From assembly GCA_963854835.1 (NCBI GenBank), contig OY978525.1, positions 27,551,253-27,615,252 on the forward strand: 64,000 nt of DNA. The letters run 5' to 3'. Positions 49,171-61,277 of this stretch are shown here, in pieces. This DNA is from Megamerina dolium. Its lineage: Eukaryota; Arthropoda; Insecta; Diptera; Megamerinidae. The notes under the pieces were generated by a model, which was given only the letters and a program-made list of their open reading frames with translations, searched no databases and was not told the origin of the DNA. Within the stretch, counting starts at the first letter, position 1. Every line of letters begins with the position of its first letter. A program made the position numbers and the translations under genes.

Positions 49171-51095
49171 TTACAACTTAACTTTCAATTTTTTTTTTTT
49201 CGTGCCTATAATTTTGAAATATAAATAAACAGAACTGGAACACATTTGAATGCTAAATAGTAGGTCCCAAAAATCACATGCCTTAAGTTTAGTAAGACTT
49301 TCAATCTAATTTTCTTTAGAATATCTTAAAATATATTTTTGAACATTGAAATAGAGAAGAAAATGTAAAATATTATTATACATAATAAGCATTTATTAAT
49401 CCAAAATTTTGTGAAATTAAATATTAGATTTATCTAGTTACTACTGCATAAGTGATGCACTTTTTCATCCGACCACCTGATGAGTAGGCATCTCTATGAA
49501 AAATATCAAGTTTAGAATTTTATTAGCTTTACGGAAGAGTGTAATAAGAAACCACAAATAAGAAATAAACTGAAAAAGTCAATCAACTAGAGTATAGAAA
49601 TCAAATAGGAAACCAAAAGCATCAATGTAAAAATGATAAATAATACTCATGGACAATATTAAAAGAAAATTATTACCAAACCAACCAAGGTTGAACCAAA
49701 CAAACCGAAAACTAAACCAGAAAAGATGTTAATTAATAACAAATGTATTGCTATTGTAAATTTTTCTCTCGGTTAGTGTTGTTAATATTATGGTAGTCTT
49801 CTAATTATTATCTAATGTTCTTTTCAAGTACGACTACTTTTGTTGTAAAGGAAGCAATATGCACAGTCATACACACACGCACACACATGCAATCAAATAC
49901 CCATTCATTTTATAAAAACTAATTGCAGATATTATACACATACATACGCACACCCCCACACACTGCCAGAAAAACACATACCGGTCCTTTCATATACGGA
50001 CAAATATGGTATCAGAACATCAACACCAACACCACTACTACGTATAATCAGTGCTGGTAAAATCATCAGTAAAACCTAGACTAGTGCACGAACATCAGAG
50101 AAAACTTACAATCGAACAAGCAATTTTGCTTTTTAATTATATCCACAGCATCTGTTACCATTTGACAAGCACAAGTACACATATATCAATTTTACAAGCT
50201 CCCACACATTCATATACTTGTACGTACCAATATACATGCCTATGCATTAGAATGGTCCTTCGTTTAGTACATTCATTACCCAGATTTTTAACACAATTTT
50301 TTCATTAAATTGGTCATTCTCAAAATTTGATACAGATTTATTCAAATTAAAATATTCTAACTCAAATTCAATTGAATTGTTATTCTGCATACAGTTAAGA
50401 ATCACTCTAATGTGCATATATAAATAAGGAGAAAAAAACAAAAACCTAGAGCACATTAGAAACATTTAAAATTACAAACTGTAATACTTGCAATACCAAC
50501 ATAAAGAATAATATATATTACGAATAGAAGCATAAGTATGTATGTTTCATTAAGACAGATAGTAGATATAGGAAGTATGAAGAAAGCAAAATCATGAAAT
50601 GTGTCATGTAACTTATTAGAAAGCGTAATATTTCTGTTCATACAAACCATAAAAACAGCTTCTACAATATGAACATACTCTAAAGTAAATATACCACACT
50701 ATACACTTGTCTATAGAAGAGTCTATCACAAACCTTTTTCATATTAATCTTGAGAATATAGTATTTTCGACAAGAGTTTGTTCGCAGAAAATCCATAATA
50801 TAAATATGCCAATCAAATTTAAAATACGTGTTATGCTTTTAGCAACCTTTTGTGATCAGTCATTATATATTAATATCAGACTATCCCTCACAATCTTAAG
50901 ATGTCTGTGCTTTAAAAATGTTTGAACAATTATGGGAGAAAAATATAACAAAACCAAAGTACTATTTTTAAAAAATCATTTTGAATACACTTTTGTTGAA
51001 AATACTGTACGCATATTCACAAAACCATAGAAGAAAGAACCTAATTTAGAATGCAAGCAGTTGAAAGAAGTTGTATTCGAAGGGATTTTATTAAA
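49171..51095. other. AT-rich non-coding DNA
   Basis: No gene recognised. A CACACACG-type patch lies at 49868-49890. Frames are short and AT-driven. Confidence 0.5.
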
Positions 51096-51099
51096 ATTG

Positions 51100-51303
51100 C
51101 AACACAAAAATGCAATCAGCTGGTAATCAGTCTGCTGCCTAACTTCACTTCCGTTATTTTTAAAGTGTTATTTATTAAAGAATTTTGCCGACAGGTGGGT
51201 ACCGTTCAAAAGAACGATATGAAAGTTGTACTTCAGCGGGGGATACAAGCCACGACCTATAGATCAGAAGGCCAACGCACTAACCACTGAGCTACGACAC
51301 CCA
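51100..51303 (-). mobile_element. tRNA-derived SINE, copy C (truncated body)
   Basis: The tRNA-like head is the best of the four: gggtgtcgtagctcagtgg opens the element at 51302 on the minus strand and the A box lies at about 51276-51294. The B box is degenerate (ggcttgtatcc at 51241-51251). The body shares 'cggtacccacctgtcggc' with copy B (tcggtacccatctgtagg) but loses similarity toward 51100. Confidence 0.65.
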
Positions 51304-51910
51304 GTAGTCATTAGGTATAGTATAAGTATAAATTCAACTTATCATTCTGTAACAAAATTGCGTTACAGAACCATTTTTTACTATAGACACCTTTTGTGTA
51401 GTAAAAGAATTTTAGAACAAAATCTTAAATATTTAAAATAACATATAAGTGATTATATACATAGTTATTGAAAATATTGGATGTGATGAGTGAAGTTTGA
51501 ACTGACGAAATATGTCTTCAGTATAATTATAAAGCGACGTTACTTTTACTTTTCAGATGCATATAACGACATCCTTGAACATATCGTAGCAGTATGGGAG
51601 CTACATAAAATAATGACTACGTGTGAGCAGTTTCTTGTGAATTTATTTCTCCTTTATTATTCTACGTGTAGTTGTATTAGGTGGAAAACTGTGACAGTTA
51701 TGACGCTTAATAAATTCATTTTTCACGGCTTTATATGGCAACTACATTAAATAGTCGGCGTTGCTTCCCCGTTGCTTGCCAAATTATTTTTATTGTATTT
51801 TGACGGTTTCATGTTTTAATAAAGCAGCATTATAGAAAATAGTTAGAATGCCTCATTGATTTTCTACGAATTTGCTTAATTAAATTACAGCGATTAAAAA
51901 TTTGTATTTA

Positions 51911-53190
51911 CAGGGTCCGGCTCTCGAACACTCCGGCACTGTAACTAACTTCAGACCGCTCGCGCAGCTGATGCACGGGCATCACCTGTCAAAAAATTTG
52001 CTCAATGACAGTTTGGAGTATTATTTACAAGCGTAAAAAAGCATTTTGCCAAAAAGTGAACGCGAAAAAAAATCAGTGATGGATTTCAAAAGTAACAGTG
52101 TGATTGCTTTATATTTAGCTGGAAAATCACAACCAGCGATTGTTCGTAAGCTCAAACACCTTAAAGTGAATAAAGTTTTTGTTTATCGCACCATAACTCG
52201 TTACAAAAATACTGGTAGCATCAAAAACCGTCATGGAGGTGGTCACGTGAGATGGTTCAAAAAGTAAAGAAGCGACTTGAGCGAAATCCCCGACGAAGTG
52301 CCAATCAAATGGCAAAAGAACTGAAAATATCCCACCGTAGCATTCGCCGGATACTGAAAAATGATCTGAAGATCAAACCTTAAAAGATCGAAAAGGCGCA
52401 TGATCTCACACCGAAACAGCTACAAGTTAGACTTGAGAGACCGATGGAGTTGCTTCGCTTGGCCGAAAGCGGTCAATTTCCGAACATTGTGTTTTCTGAC
52501 GAAAAAATTTTTCCAATTGAGCAATTCGTAAACTCTCAAAACAATAGGGTTTACTTGACCAAGTGTTCATACGAAAATTTGTGTCATCGATATGTCACCA
52601 GGAGGCAGCACCCGCCACAGATAATGGTTTGGGCCGCTGTAACCGCAGATGGGCGCCTCCAATCGTTTTCATCGAGCCTGGCGTCAAGGTAAATGCGATA
52701 TATTATCGGGAAAGTATTCTGGAGGTTGCTTTGAAGCCGTGGGCAGACAAATATTTCGGTGGCAGACCATGGACGTTTCATGGACGGCACCGTCTCACAA
52801 AGCTCGAGTGAACCAAGAATGGCTGAAAACAACGTTCCGAACTTCATAACGTCCACACAATGGCTCTCGAATTCACCAGACGCGAATCCAATGGATTATT
52901 CTCTTTGGCCATTTTGGAGAGCAAGGTACGAAATAAAGGATACACCAGTCTCGAGGCGCTGAAAAAAGTGATTGTCCGCGACTGGGCCAAAATACCTGCA
53001 AGTTACATTCGGGCAGCTTGCGATTCGTTTTTTAACCGTCTCAAGACCATAGTCAAGGCAAAAGGTGGTCATATCGAGCAAAAGTGAATGGATTCTGAAT
53101 TTTGTATTATTTTTACACATTTTGTACTATTCTACATTATTATTTTGGCTATTCTACATAAATTAGAATTAAAGTATGTTAAGTTAGTGC
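51911..53190 (+). mobile_element. maT-type (D,D37D) Tc1/mariner element
   Basis: The left end begins cagggtccggctctcgaac after TA at 51909-51910. The transposase gene follows. No inverted counterpart of the left end is visible downstream of the stop codon at 53085-53087, so the right end is lost or too diverged; the stated right boundary is approximate. The element lies within a DINE-like array. I recall the maT clade as lying between mariner and Tc1 and known from flies and moths. Confidence 0.75.
52046..53087 (+). pseudogene. maT-type transposase, frameshifted
   Basis: The frame starts MPKSEREKKSVMDF at 52046 (a second Met at 52079). Helix-turn-helix blocks are 'YLAGKSQPAIVRKLKHL' and, after a frameshift near 52260, 'ERNPRRSANQMAKELKIS'. 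A TAA at 52381 interrupts 'LKIKP-KIEKAHDLTPKQ'. The catalytic domain has FSDEKIFPIEQF (first Asp) and NSPDANPMDYSLW (third Asp); around the second Asp near 52788 small deletions destroy the frame (cat-gga-cgg), while 'APSHKARVNQEWL' continues in another frame. Assuming Asp before S-A-P-S, I count 37 residues to the third Asp. Another frameshift lies near 52660. Dead copy. Confidence 0.85.
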
Positions 53191-53690
53191 AAAGTTTTTT
53201 CTTTCCTTATATTATTAGTCTACCCATTGAATATAGTACTTTTAAGTGGAATAATAAGTATGTTAAAGGGTTTTATTTTTTATTTTCTATTTTTTTTTTT
53301 TTTCAATTTTGCAACTTTGTATGATAGCTTTATTATCGTAATTGTTTGCCTGGCTACCGTACTTCTTGCGAAATTATTCATATTCTAAGTAAAATATTTA
53401 AAAAGTTATGGTGGGTATAACATTTTTTAATTTCGCGACTTTGTATGGGAGCTTTATTGAATTTTAGCCGTGGCCAACTAAATAAATTACAGTAGTCGAA
53501 CATATTTTTTAAATGACGTGACTTTCCCTTAACATAAATAGAATAAATTGTAAGATATGCTCAACAATTTTTTGCAATATTATGACATAGTTTAATATTG
53601 AACATGAAGTAAGTTCTAAAAGCTTATAATTTCAGAAAATTGCGAGTTTAGTCTCTTTGACGTAAAAAGTGAATGATAAATATATCAAAT

Positions 53691-56600
53691 CAGAATATTA
53701 AGGCTTCTTTGTTATAAAATCAATAAGCAACTCATGTATGTCAATATCAAATATGCGTTTGATAACCGCTTTGGATAAAACTCTTGGTATTTGGTATGGG
53801 ATATTCTATGCTAAATCACTTTAAGCAATACACACACCACTGCTTTGCTTAAACATTTACCAAATTAGAAGAATTTACATATGATTTATATTTAAAATTT
53901 AATAAAAAATATCGAAACTCGATAATTTTATATTTTCTTCTTGAAATGTGCGTGATTCAAATTTTGAGTCCTTCAATACAATATAAATAGCAAAAAATAG
54001 TTGAAAAAAAAAAGAAGTTCAAGATCAAATTCGGTTCTCTGAATCTATTCAATTCTGTTCAATAGTCACAAACCATATATACGAACATATAGATATTATT
54101 TGTAAATGTATAGGCAGCCTATATTTCTAAATATCTAATTAAAGTTATTTACCAAAGCCAAACAAATTTTGTATGAAATATTTTTAAAATTGATTTACGA
54201 GTCTTTTCATTTGCTTTAATACCGCCATCAGTGATTTCATTTAATTTTTGCTGAAATATAAATATTCATACTCCTACACACAGAGTAAGCATACAAATTC
54301 TTTGCTAGTATTATTTTGAATAATCTCATTATACTCTCTATGCAGATATATATATATTTTCCGTTTTTTCTCTACATTCTTTTTATTCTAACATTCCATA
54401 TTAGTACGCATTCATACAGGCTTATTATATGTACAACTACGTTACCCACATAACAACAAGAGCCTCTTTACAAAGAATCTCTCGCCTGTTATGCCTATAC
54501 TTATTTATGATTGAACAACTTTTCCATAAATGTCAAATACAATAGCGATGGGGACGAGAAAGGTAGATAGCGAGAGAGAGAGAGAGAGAGAGAAAGAATG
54601 GTTGGAGTGAGTATATGAAGATGTGAAAAAAATTTAAGAAAAATAACAATACAAAAAAAAAAAAAATGACGCAAAAACATTATTTATGCACCGCTAATCA
54701 GCTTAACAATATTTCCTTCGTTTTTTTTTTTTCTTCGTTCTTTCTGCAATGCTTTCTTTTTTCTACCATCCCCAAAATTTCTATATATTCATTCGACTAT
54801 ACTCTGACTATGCTTCGCATTCATCACTTTGTGGTATTTTCTAATTCTAATTCATCTCACTGCGAGTCTGTGCACAACCATGAAGTATTGTAAGTACGTA
54901 TTTGTATTCATTTAATATTTGCCAACAGCTTTGATGTCCTTTTTTTCCGGCTTCAAATTTTCGTTGTTCTTTTTCTATTTGTGGTACTCTGTAATTTTGT
55001 CTCGAGTCTCATGTTTGTCCATATACTCATACACATATATCATACTTATGTCTTTTTTTAAGCAAATATGCGGCGAATTTAATTTTATGTAATTCTTTAT
55101 TTGTGCGGCTTTTATTATTGTTATTATTATTATTTTTTTTTTTTTTGTTCTTTACATACTCCTATATTTATGCTTCATTTTTTTATCCTCTTAGAAATTC
55201 ATATAAATTGTTTCTTTTGTTTGATAATATTTCTAACATCTCTTTCCATCTTTCACATGCGTAAGTGTTTGTCCATTTTTCTTTAAATAATATTTGTTGT
55301 CTCTGAATTTTATTGGTTTATTATGCGTCATACTGTTTTACTTATTAGATATTTTAAAGCATATTTTGAGAATAAGTAGTAGCTGGAGGCATTTAACAGT
55401 TTTTGCTTTCATAAACGAATTATTGCTACTTACGCTTCAAATTTCAAATATTTACGTAGTTTTGTTGAGTGTAATGAAAAAGTTTTGGAAAGAAATATAT
55501 AAAACAACTCTAACATTTTTAAGACTTTCCGAAAATGACTATAAACTTGGTATTATCATGAAAATGAGAGTCAACTATCAACTATTTAATTAAAAAATTA
55601 AGTACTATTTTATATATAGCAAAAGAAAAAATATTTGCTCAAATATTATAATTTTTTTTTTTAAGTAGAGCATAATTTTTAATTTTTTGTAAAATGATTT
55701 TTTTATATTACTTTGGAAATGAGAACAATTTCATATGAAATATAAGAATATAATTAATTGGCGCCTGAAGATAGGCAAACAAAAATGTTTTATTCAATTT
55801 TTCCAATAACCAAACAAAAGAAATTTTTAGTTGAACATTTTTCAATTTCGCAAAGAGACAATAAATGTTGGTGATATTATACCCTAATTTTTATTAAATC
55901 TATAATTTTTAAATAACTTCCAAAAAAATAAATATGATAATGAGCACATTTTTGTATATTATTTTCCAATTGAAAACCAATGAAAATTTATTACTTGACG
56001 CCTAAAAATAGGAATAAAAAATATTGTTTAGTATTTTTAAGAAAAAATAAAAATTCCTTTTCTTAAATTTCTCTAATATTACAATCTATTTTCAGTTCTC
56101 GTGAAATCATTGAGCAAAAAGAGCTCCATTTCTTGCATTATTCTGGACATAGGAGCAAAATCCAATGAGAAACATGAATTTATGTATATTATAGTGTCGT
56201 TTTTACAAATAAAATCACATTCTACAAAAAAATGTTCAATTTTCTAAAATAAAGCATAGCTGTGATGACATTCAATTTGACTTTGTAATAAAATTAGCCA
56301 AATGTCAAGAAGAATTCAATCAATACTTAATTCAATTGCACACTTTTTTATGAACGGAAAATATTCATTATCTACAATAAAGTCAATATCATCTACTATT
56401 AGCTAACTAGAGTACCAAGGTACAGGATATTTTTATTAACATTTTTTCTTCTTCTACGCAATAACGAATTAAGCAATGAAAAATGAACCTGTAAAAAGTA
56501 ATATTTCCTATTTACAATTGAACTAAATTCAGCTAAAGTTTTTGTCTCCATAAATTCGTTTTTCTCTTTCTTCCATTCAGCTTATTGAATACTTAAGAAT

Positions 56601-56930
56601 ATGATAAATGTCCTTGTAAAGCTATGAAATGAATAAATACAATTTACATATACAAGTATTGCATATACAAGGACAATGTCCTTAGAAAAAAATAAACGAA
56701 TATAAATGAAATGAAACAGCCAAAAAGAATACAAAGCATAGAAAAAAATCAACAAAATCATAATAAAGAATATAGTAATATAACAAATAAAAAAGAAGAC
56801 GACAAAATAAGGACAACCACTATGACTATAGCAATGTTAATGAGTAGAGTAATGTAGATGATGATATTAAATCACCAAAACGCCCACTTATAACAATCCT
56901 TAAATAGGCCAGATACCGAGAAAAAAAATT
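53691..56930. other. AT-rich non-coding DNA
   Basis: No gene recognised. (GA)n lies at 54572-54593 and T runs near 54720 and 55130. A 99-codon hydrophobic frame (55294-55593) resembles no protein I know and has no supporting context. Confidence 0.5.
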
Positions 56931-56938
56931 AAGAATAA

Positions 56939-57420
56939 ATGAAGAACAACAATGTTGATGCTCATAATGACGATTGCCCACCTCTCATCGTGCGTGCTGT
57001 ACAAAACCAAATGCCATCACCATCATTGTCACGAGTACAACGATACACCGGCATCAACTCTCATTCATTTCATTCAACCATCCGAATGTCCGTACTTCCT
57101 GTTCCGCTACCACAATATTACCACCACCAGGGAAATGCCACCAACTTTCCACCCTCCCCAATTTATGTACATGCATTGCTTCCATCAAAAGTAGCATCAT
57201 CACGTTGTTCAACAATTGACTACCATCACGTTGCCTCCTGCCATTTAAATAAATACTCCCCCAAAATATGTTGACAATTTTGTGTGTGTATTTCGACAGT
57301 TGAGTTGTATTTTTTGTTTGTGCTGCTGCTGCTGCTGCGGTTGCTACTCCCACTGTCGTCCTTGGGTCTGATTTTCCTGCTGTCGTTTTAAGTCATTCAA
57401 CACGCAGCTATACTGTCAGT
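56939..57420 (+). other. GC-richer interval with overlapping open frames
   Basis: This ~480-base stretch is clearly less AT-rich than its surroundings and is open in several plus-strand frames, the longest 111 codons (56939-57274). The predicted peptide is Ser/Pro/His-rich with no motif I recognise. A (GCT)6 repeat lies at 57321-57338. It may be a regulatory element, a transcribed non-coding segment or a coding exon; none is proven. Having three open frames on one strand argues against strong selection on any of them. Confidence 0.2.
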
Positions 57421-59640
57421 TTGTATTGAAATTTTTGCGTTTTTATTTTGTCCTATTTTCGTTTTCTTCTTATTTTTCTTTTGTTGCATTCCATTTGTTT
57501 GTTATTTTGATTTTTGTTTCCCACGTTCGGTCGCTCTTTCATTTGTTTGTTTTAATTTCCAAAAGCTCCTTGAAAATGAAAACAACAACAGCAACATATC
57601 ATATACTGCTTACTGTTGTTGCTTCCGTTTAGTAAAGTAAACTGACCGAAAAACCATCCATATCCTTATGAAGTAGGCACTTTACTATACATTCAGCCAG
57701 TGGACCTTAGTAGTGAAGGACTGCCATGAAACTGGCAAAACGTTTAGCTTTACAGCTAAAATGCTTACACATAAGTACTAGTTGGCGAAGCAAATACATA
57801 ACAGCTAATAAAGAAGGTACCGTCAACAACAACACCAGCAAATCGTGTCGCAAGTTATTATCAAGTATAGTTGTTCTGTAGTAATTCTCGTTTACACTAC
57901 TGCGAGCATTTTCATCATCCCAAAAAAAAAAATGTTGTTTCTTCTGAAAGAGAATTTTTCTTCACTTTTCCTCTTATTTATTTATTTATTTAGGTTTTCT
58001 TCTATTTTCTATTTTTTGTATATTTTCTACTTCACACTCATACATTCAGTCAGTCAGTCAGTCAGTCAGTCAGTCACTCGTTCATTCATCTATTCTCTTT
58101 GGTCACATAGCAAATCATATATATAAGTATTTAGTACTCATACTATAATATCCAACGCCCATACTATTTTATTTGTTAAACCTCTCATGTTCATCACTTT
58201 TAGTCATAAACTTTTGTTAAATAAGAAGTTTCAACTTATTTTGTTGTAAGGAAGAAACGAACAAACAGCAAATAATGCGAATATATGGGAGGTCATATTT
58301 GTATTACATTTTGCTTGTTTTCATATTGTATTTTTTTTTTTTTTTTTATTTATTTTTTATTATTAGTACGAGTACATATCAGCAGTTTTAGTTAGTGATT
58401 TTTGGGCTTTTGACTTTTTGAACTTTTTCTCTCCTTTTTTTTTTTGTTTTCCGGTATAAGATTTCCTCTTTTTTCACATTTTGCATTGTTCTTGATGTTG
58501 TGGGCGCTTTTGATGGCAACACCAGATATGAGTTAAGATCCCATGTCAAAATGCCAGCAACTTTGGTTATTCTTTAAATCTATGTTTTAAGATTAAAATT
58601 GCTGCAACTTTGTAAGAAAAATTCACAAAGAAAAATTCTATATAATAACATTTGGTCGATTATTCGATTATTCGATTATTACATATACCGAAAATGAACA
58701 ATATTTTTAAATATAAACCGGAGATTTTACACTAATGTTTCTATTTCAAAATATCAGATCTTTTGATATACAGTAGTGACAAAATGATTTAATCTTCTTT
58801 TTTCCACCATTTTAAGGTGTGAAGGATCACCATCAAATGTTTTTCAGGCTCTATCAGTTTCCAAATACGAAGAAATATATACTCGGTCATATGCATTTGC
58901 ATAAATTCATTGGGGTCTCAATATTAATCTCTATTGAAATATGATTTTGCACAATTTTTTTTTCTTTTGTAAAAATCCCAAAATCCACTTATTTTCACTT
59001 TTTAGTTCTGATTTATTTCACCGCAAAAATTAACTAACTAAACTTAATTACTGAGCATATAATCATAAATGCGAAAAATAATTATCAGCCGAATTTGGAA
59101 TATTTAGTAGTCTCTTCAGTGTGATCACATATCTTCCTATGTTCGATATACTTTCGACATAATTAATATATTTCAAGAGAACTTTGAAGATTGAACCCAC
59201 TAATTCGAGTAAAACTGCAATGCTTTTATATCGGCAACATATTACATTATATTATATTGATGGTGCTTTTAGGACAATAGTTATGTTTTATATATCATCT
59301 ATTATCAGAATTCGAAAAAAATACACAGGTATTAAATAATTTACATTAAAAAATTAATTCATTTAAAAATAAGACGTAATAAATATTCTTAATAAAATAC
59401 CAAAAAATTTCTTGAGTCACAAATATGGAAATTACAAAAAAATATAATATAAAATTAATATTTACCATCAAAAATCAATCTCGCTGAAAATAGAAACACA
59501 AAACAACTAAAATTAATAAAACTGAAATAAAAATAAATTAAAACTAAAAATTATTCAATTTCTTAGTTAAATAATAATGAAGTAAATATCAATAATTTGA
59601 AATGAGTTAAAAGTATATTTATAAAATAACAAAAATATAA
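57421..59640. other. AT-rich non-coding DNA with short tandem repeats
   Basis: No gene recognised. (CAGT)7 lies at 58047-58074 and a TCGATTAT-type triplet repeat at 58655-58680. T runs lie near 58330 and 58436. Confidence 0.5.
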
Positions 59641-59642
59641 AA

Positions 59643-61277
59643 AATCTCCTTACAGTCGGCTGGGGCCGACCAAATTATACCCTGCATATGTAGAGATATA
59701 TATAAAAAGTTTGCTCGTATATCCATCCTTTTCTTCCACTACTTTGTATAGGACCTACATTAAGAAGCAGGCGTACCTCATCAATTTTGGAGAATCAATT
59801 TCTGCCTATAATACTAAACTACATAGGTTGCAATGGGTTGACTTAGGCGTATTAATTAGTAAGTTATGGGTGTTTTAATGTTTAAGATAAATCCGATACT
59901 TTATACGGAAGATATATAAAAAGTGGGCGTGACGTATCTCTTTCTGGTATATCTAATTAATTTTTCAATATCAATCCACACCTTAAATTTGGTTGTCCTA
60001 CGCTAAATGGTTTGTAAGTTATGGAGCTTAAAAGTTTTAGTTTAATTCCCTTGACTTTGTATGGGAGACTCATGAAGAAGTGGGCGTGGCACACTGATTT
60101 TCTGCCAGATTTTTGCTGACTACGATATTAATCCAAGTGTCAATTATGGTTATTTTAGGCAGAAGATTACCGAAGTTACAGCTGTTTCAATTTAAAATTT
60201 GTATGGGGGTTACAATAAACACTGGGCGTGGCGCGCCCATTTCAAGTGAGTCTAGTTATTCGTACAATACTATTCCATACCTTAAATCTCGTTGTCCTAC
60301 GCTAAATGGTTTGTAAGTTATGGAGCTTAAAAGTTTTAGTTTAATTCCCTTGACTTTGTATGGGAGACTCATGAAGGGTGGGCGTGGCACACTGATTTTC
60401 TGCCAGATTTTTGCTGACTACGATATTAATGCAAGTGTCAATTATGGTTGTTCTAGACAGAAGATTGCCGAAGTTACAGCTGTTTTAATTTAAAATTTGT
60501 ATGGGGGCTACGATAAACAGTGGGCGTGGTGCGCCCATTTTCTGTGAGCCTAGTTGCTCGTACAATACTAATCCACACCTTAAATCTCGTTATTCTACGC
60601 TGAACAGTTTGCAAGTTATAACCGGTAACGTTTTTTTAATTTCCGCAACTTTGTATGGGAGACCCAAAAAGGAGTGAGCGTGGCACACTGATTTTCTGTC
60701 ATATTATTTCCGACTACCATGTTAATCTAAGTGTCAATTATGGTTATTCTGGACAGAAGATTGTAGAAGTTACAGCTGTTTCAATTTAAAAGAAGTACAG
60801 ACACTTTGAATGAGAGCTACGCTAAGAAGTAGGCGTGGCTCAACCACTTTTGGCGAGGTTATATAGTAGTATAGTATAAGTCTATGTGCCAAATATTGTT
60901 GTCCCAAGTCGTATATTGTGAGAGTTATAGCAAGTTAAAGATTTTGAAAATTTCGAGGTTAGTCGCTTTGAATGCTTGGTGTGGGCGTGGTTATTGACCG
61001 ATCATGCCCAATATCAATCCCCTCCGTACCCTTGGATCATAGATTACTTATGCCAAATTTCATCGAAATAGCTCAATATTTACTCAAGTTATCGTGCGAA
61101 CCAGCCAGGTGACAGACAGACGGACGGACGGACGGACGGACGGACGGACATCGTTAAATCGAAAATTTAATCGACGCTGATCACGAATATATTTCTATGT
61201 CTATATCTCAGGAGATTCCTTCAAGTGGACACAAACATCTGACCGAAATGAATATACCATGCATTATGCAGGGTATA
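59643..61277 (-). mobile_element. DINE-TR1-like non-autonomous Helitron, copy 2
   Basis: Same orientation, termini and order as copy 1: hairpin (gtcggc/gccgac) near 59655-59670, subterminal repeats 'tataccctgcatatg' (left) and 'cattatgcagggtata' (right), and microsatellite with (GGAC)7 at 61112-61149. Central units lie near 59740, 59896, 60053, 60198, 60353, 60497, 60650 and 60803. Units alternate between two types, 'gggagactcatgaag' and 'gggggctacgataaac', so the real repeat is a ~300-bp dimer. Copy 2 has one more dimer than copy 1 plus an extra leftmost unit segment. Confidence 0.78.

Larger units (their letters stand above)
51480..53690 (+). repeat. DINE-like array split by maT element
   Basis: Left of the insertion, 'cagtatgggagctacataaa', 'tatatggcaactacatt' and 'aatagtcggcgttgct' mark units near 51590 and 51735; right of it, 'gcaactttgtatgatagc' (53310) and 'gcgactttgtatgggagc' (53440) continue the array. 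A downstream block 'cttataatttcagaaaat' and 'gcgagtttagtctctttg' (53620-53660) matches the segment between array and microsatellite in the 36975 and 59643 elements. The left flank unit breaks at 'gcgattaaaaatttg', inside a unit. Confidence 0.6.
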
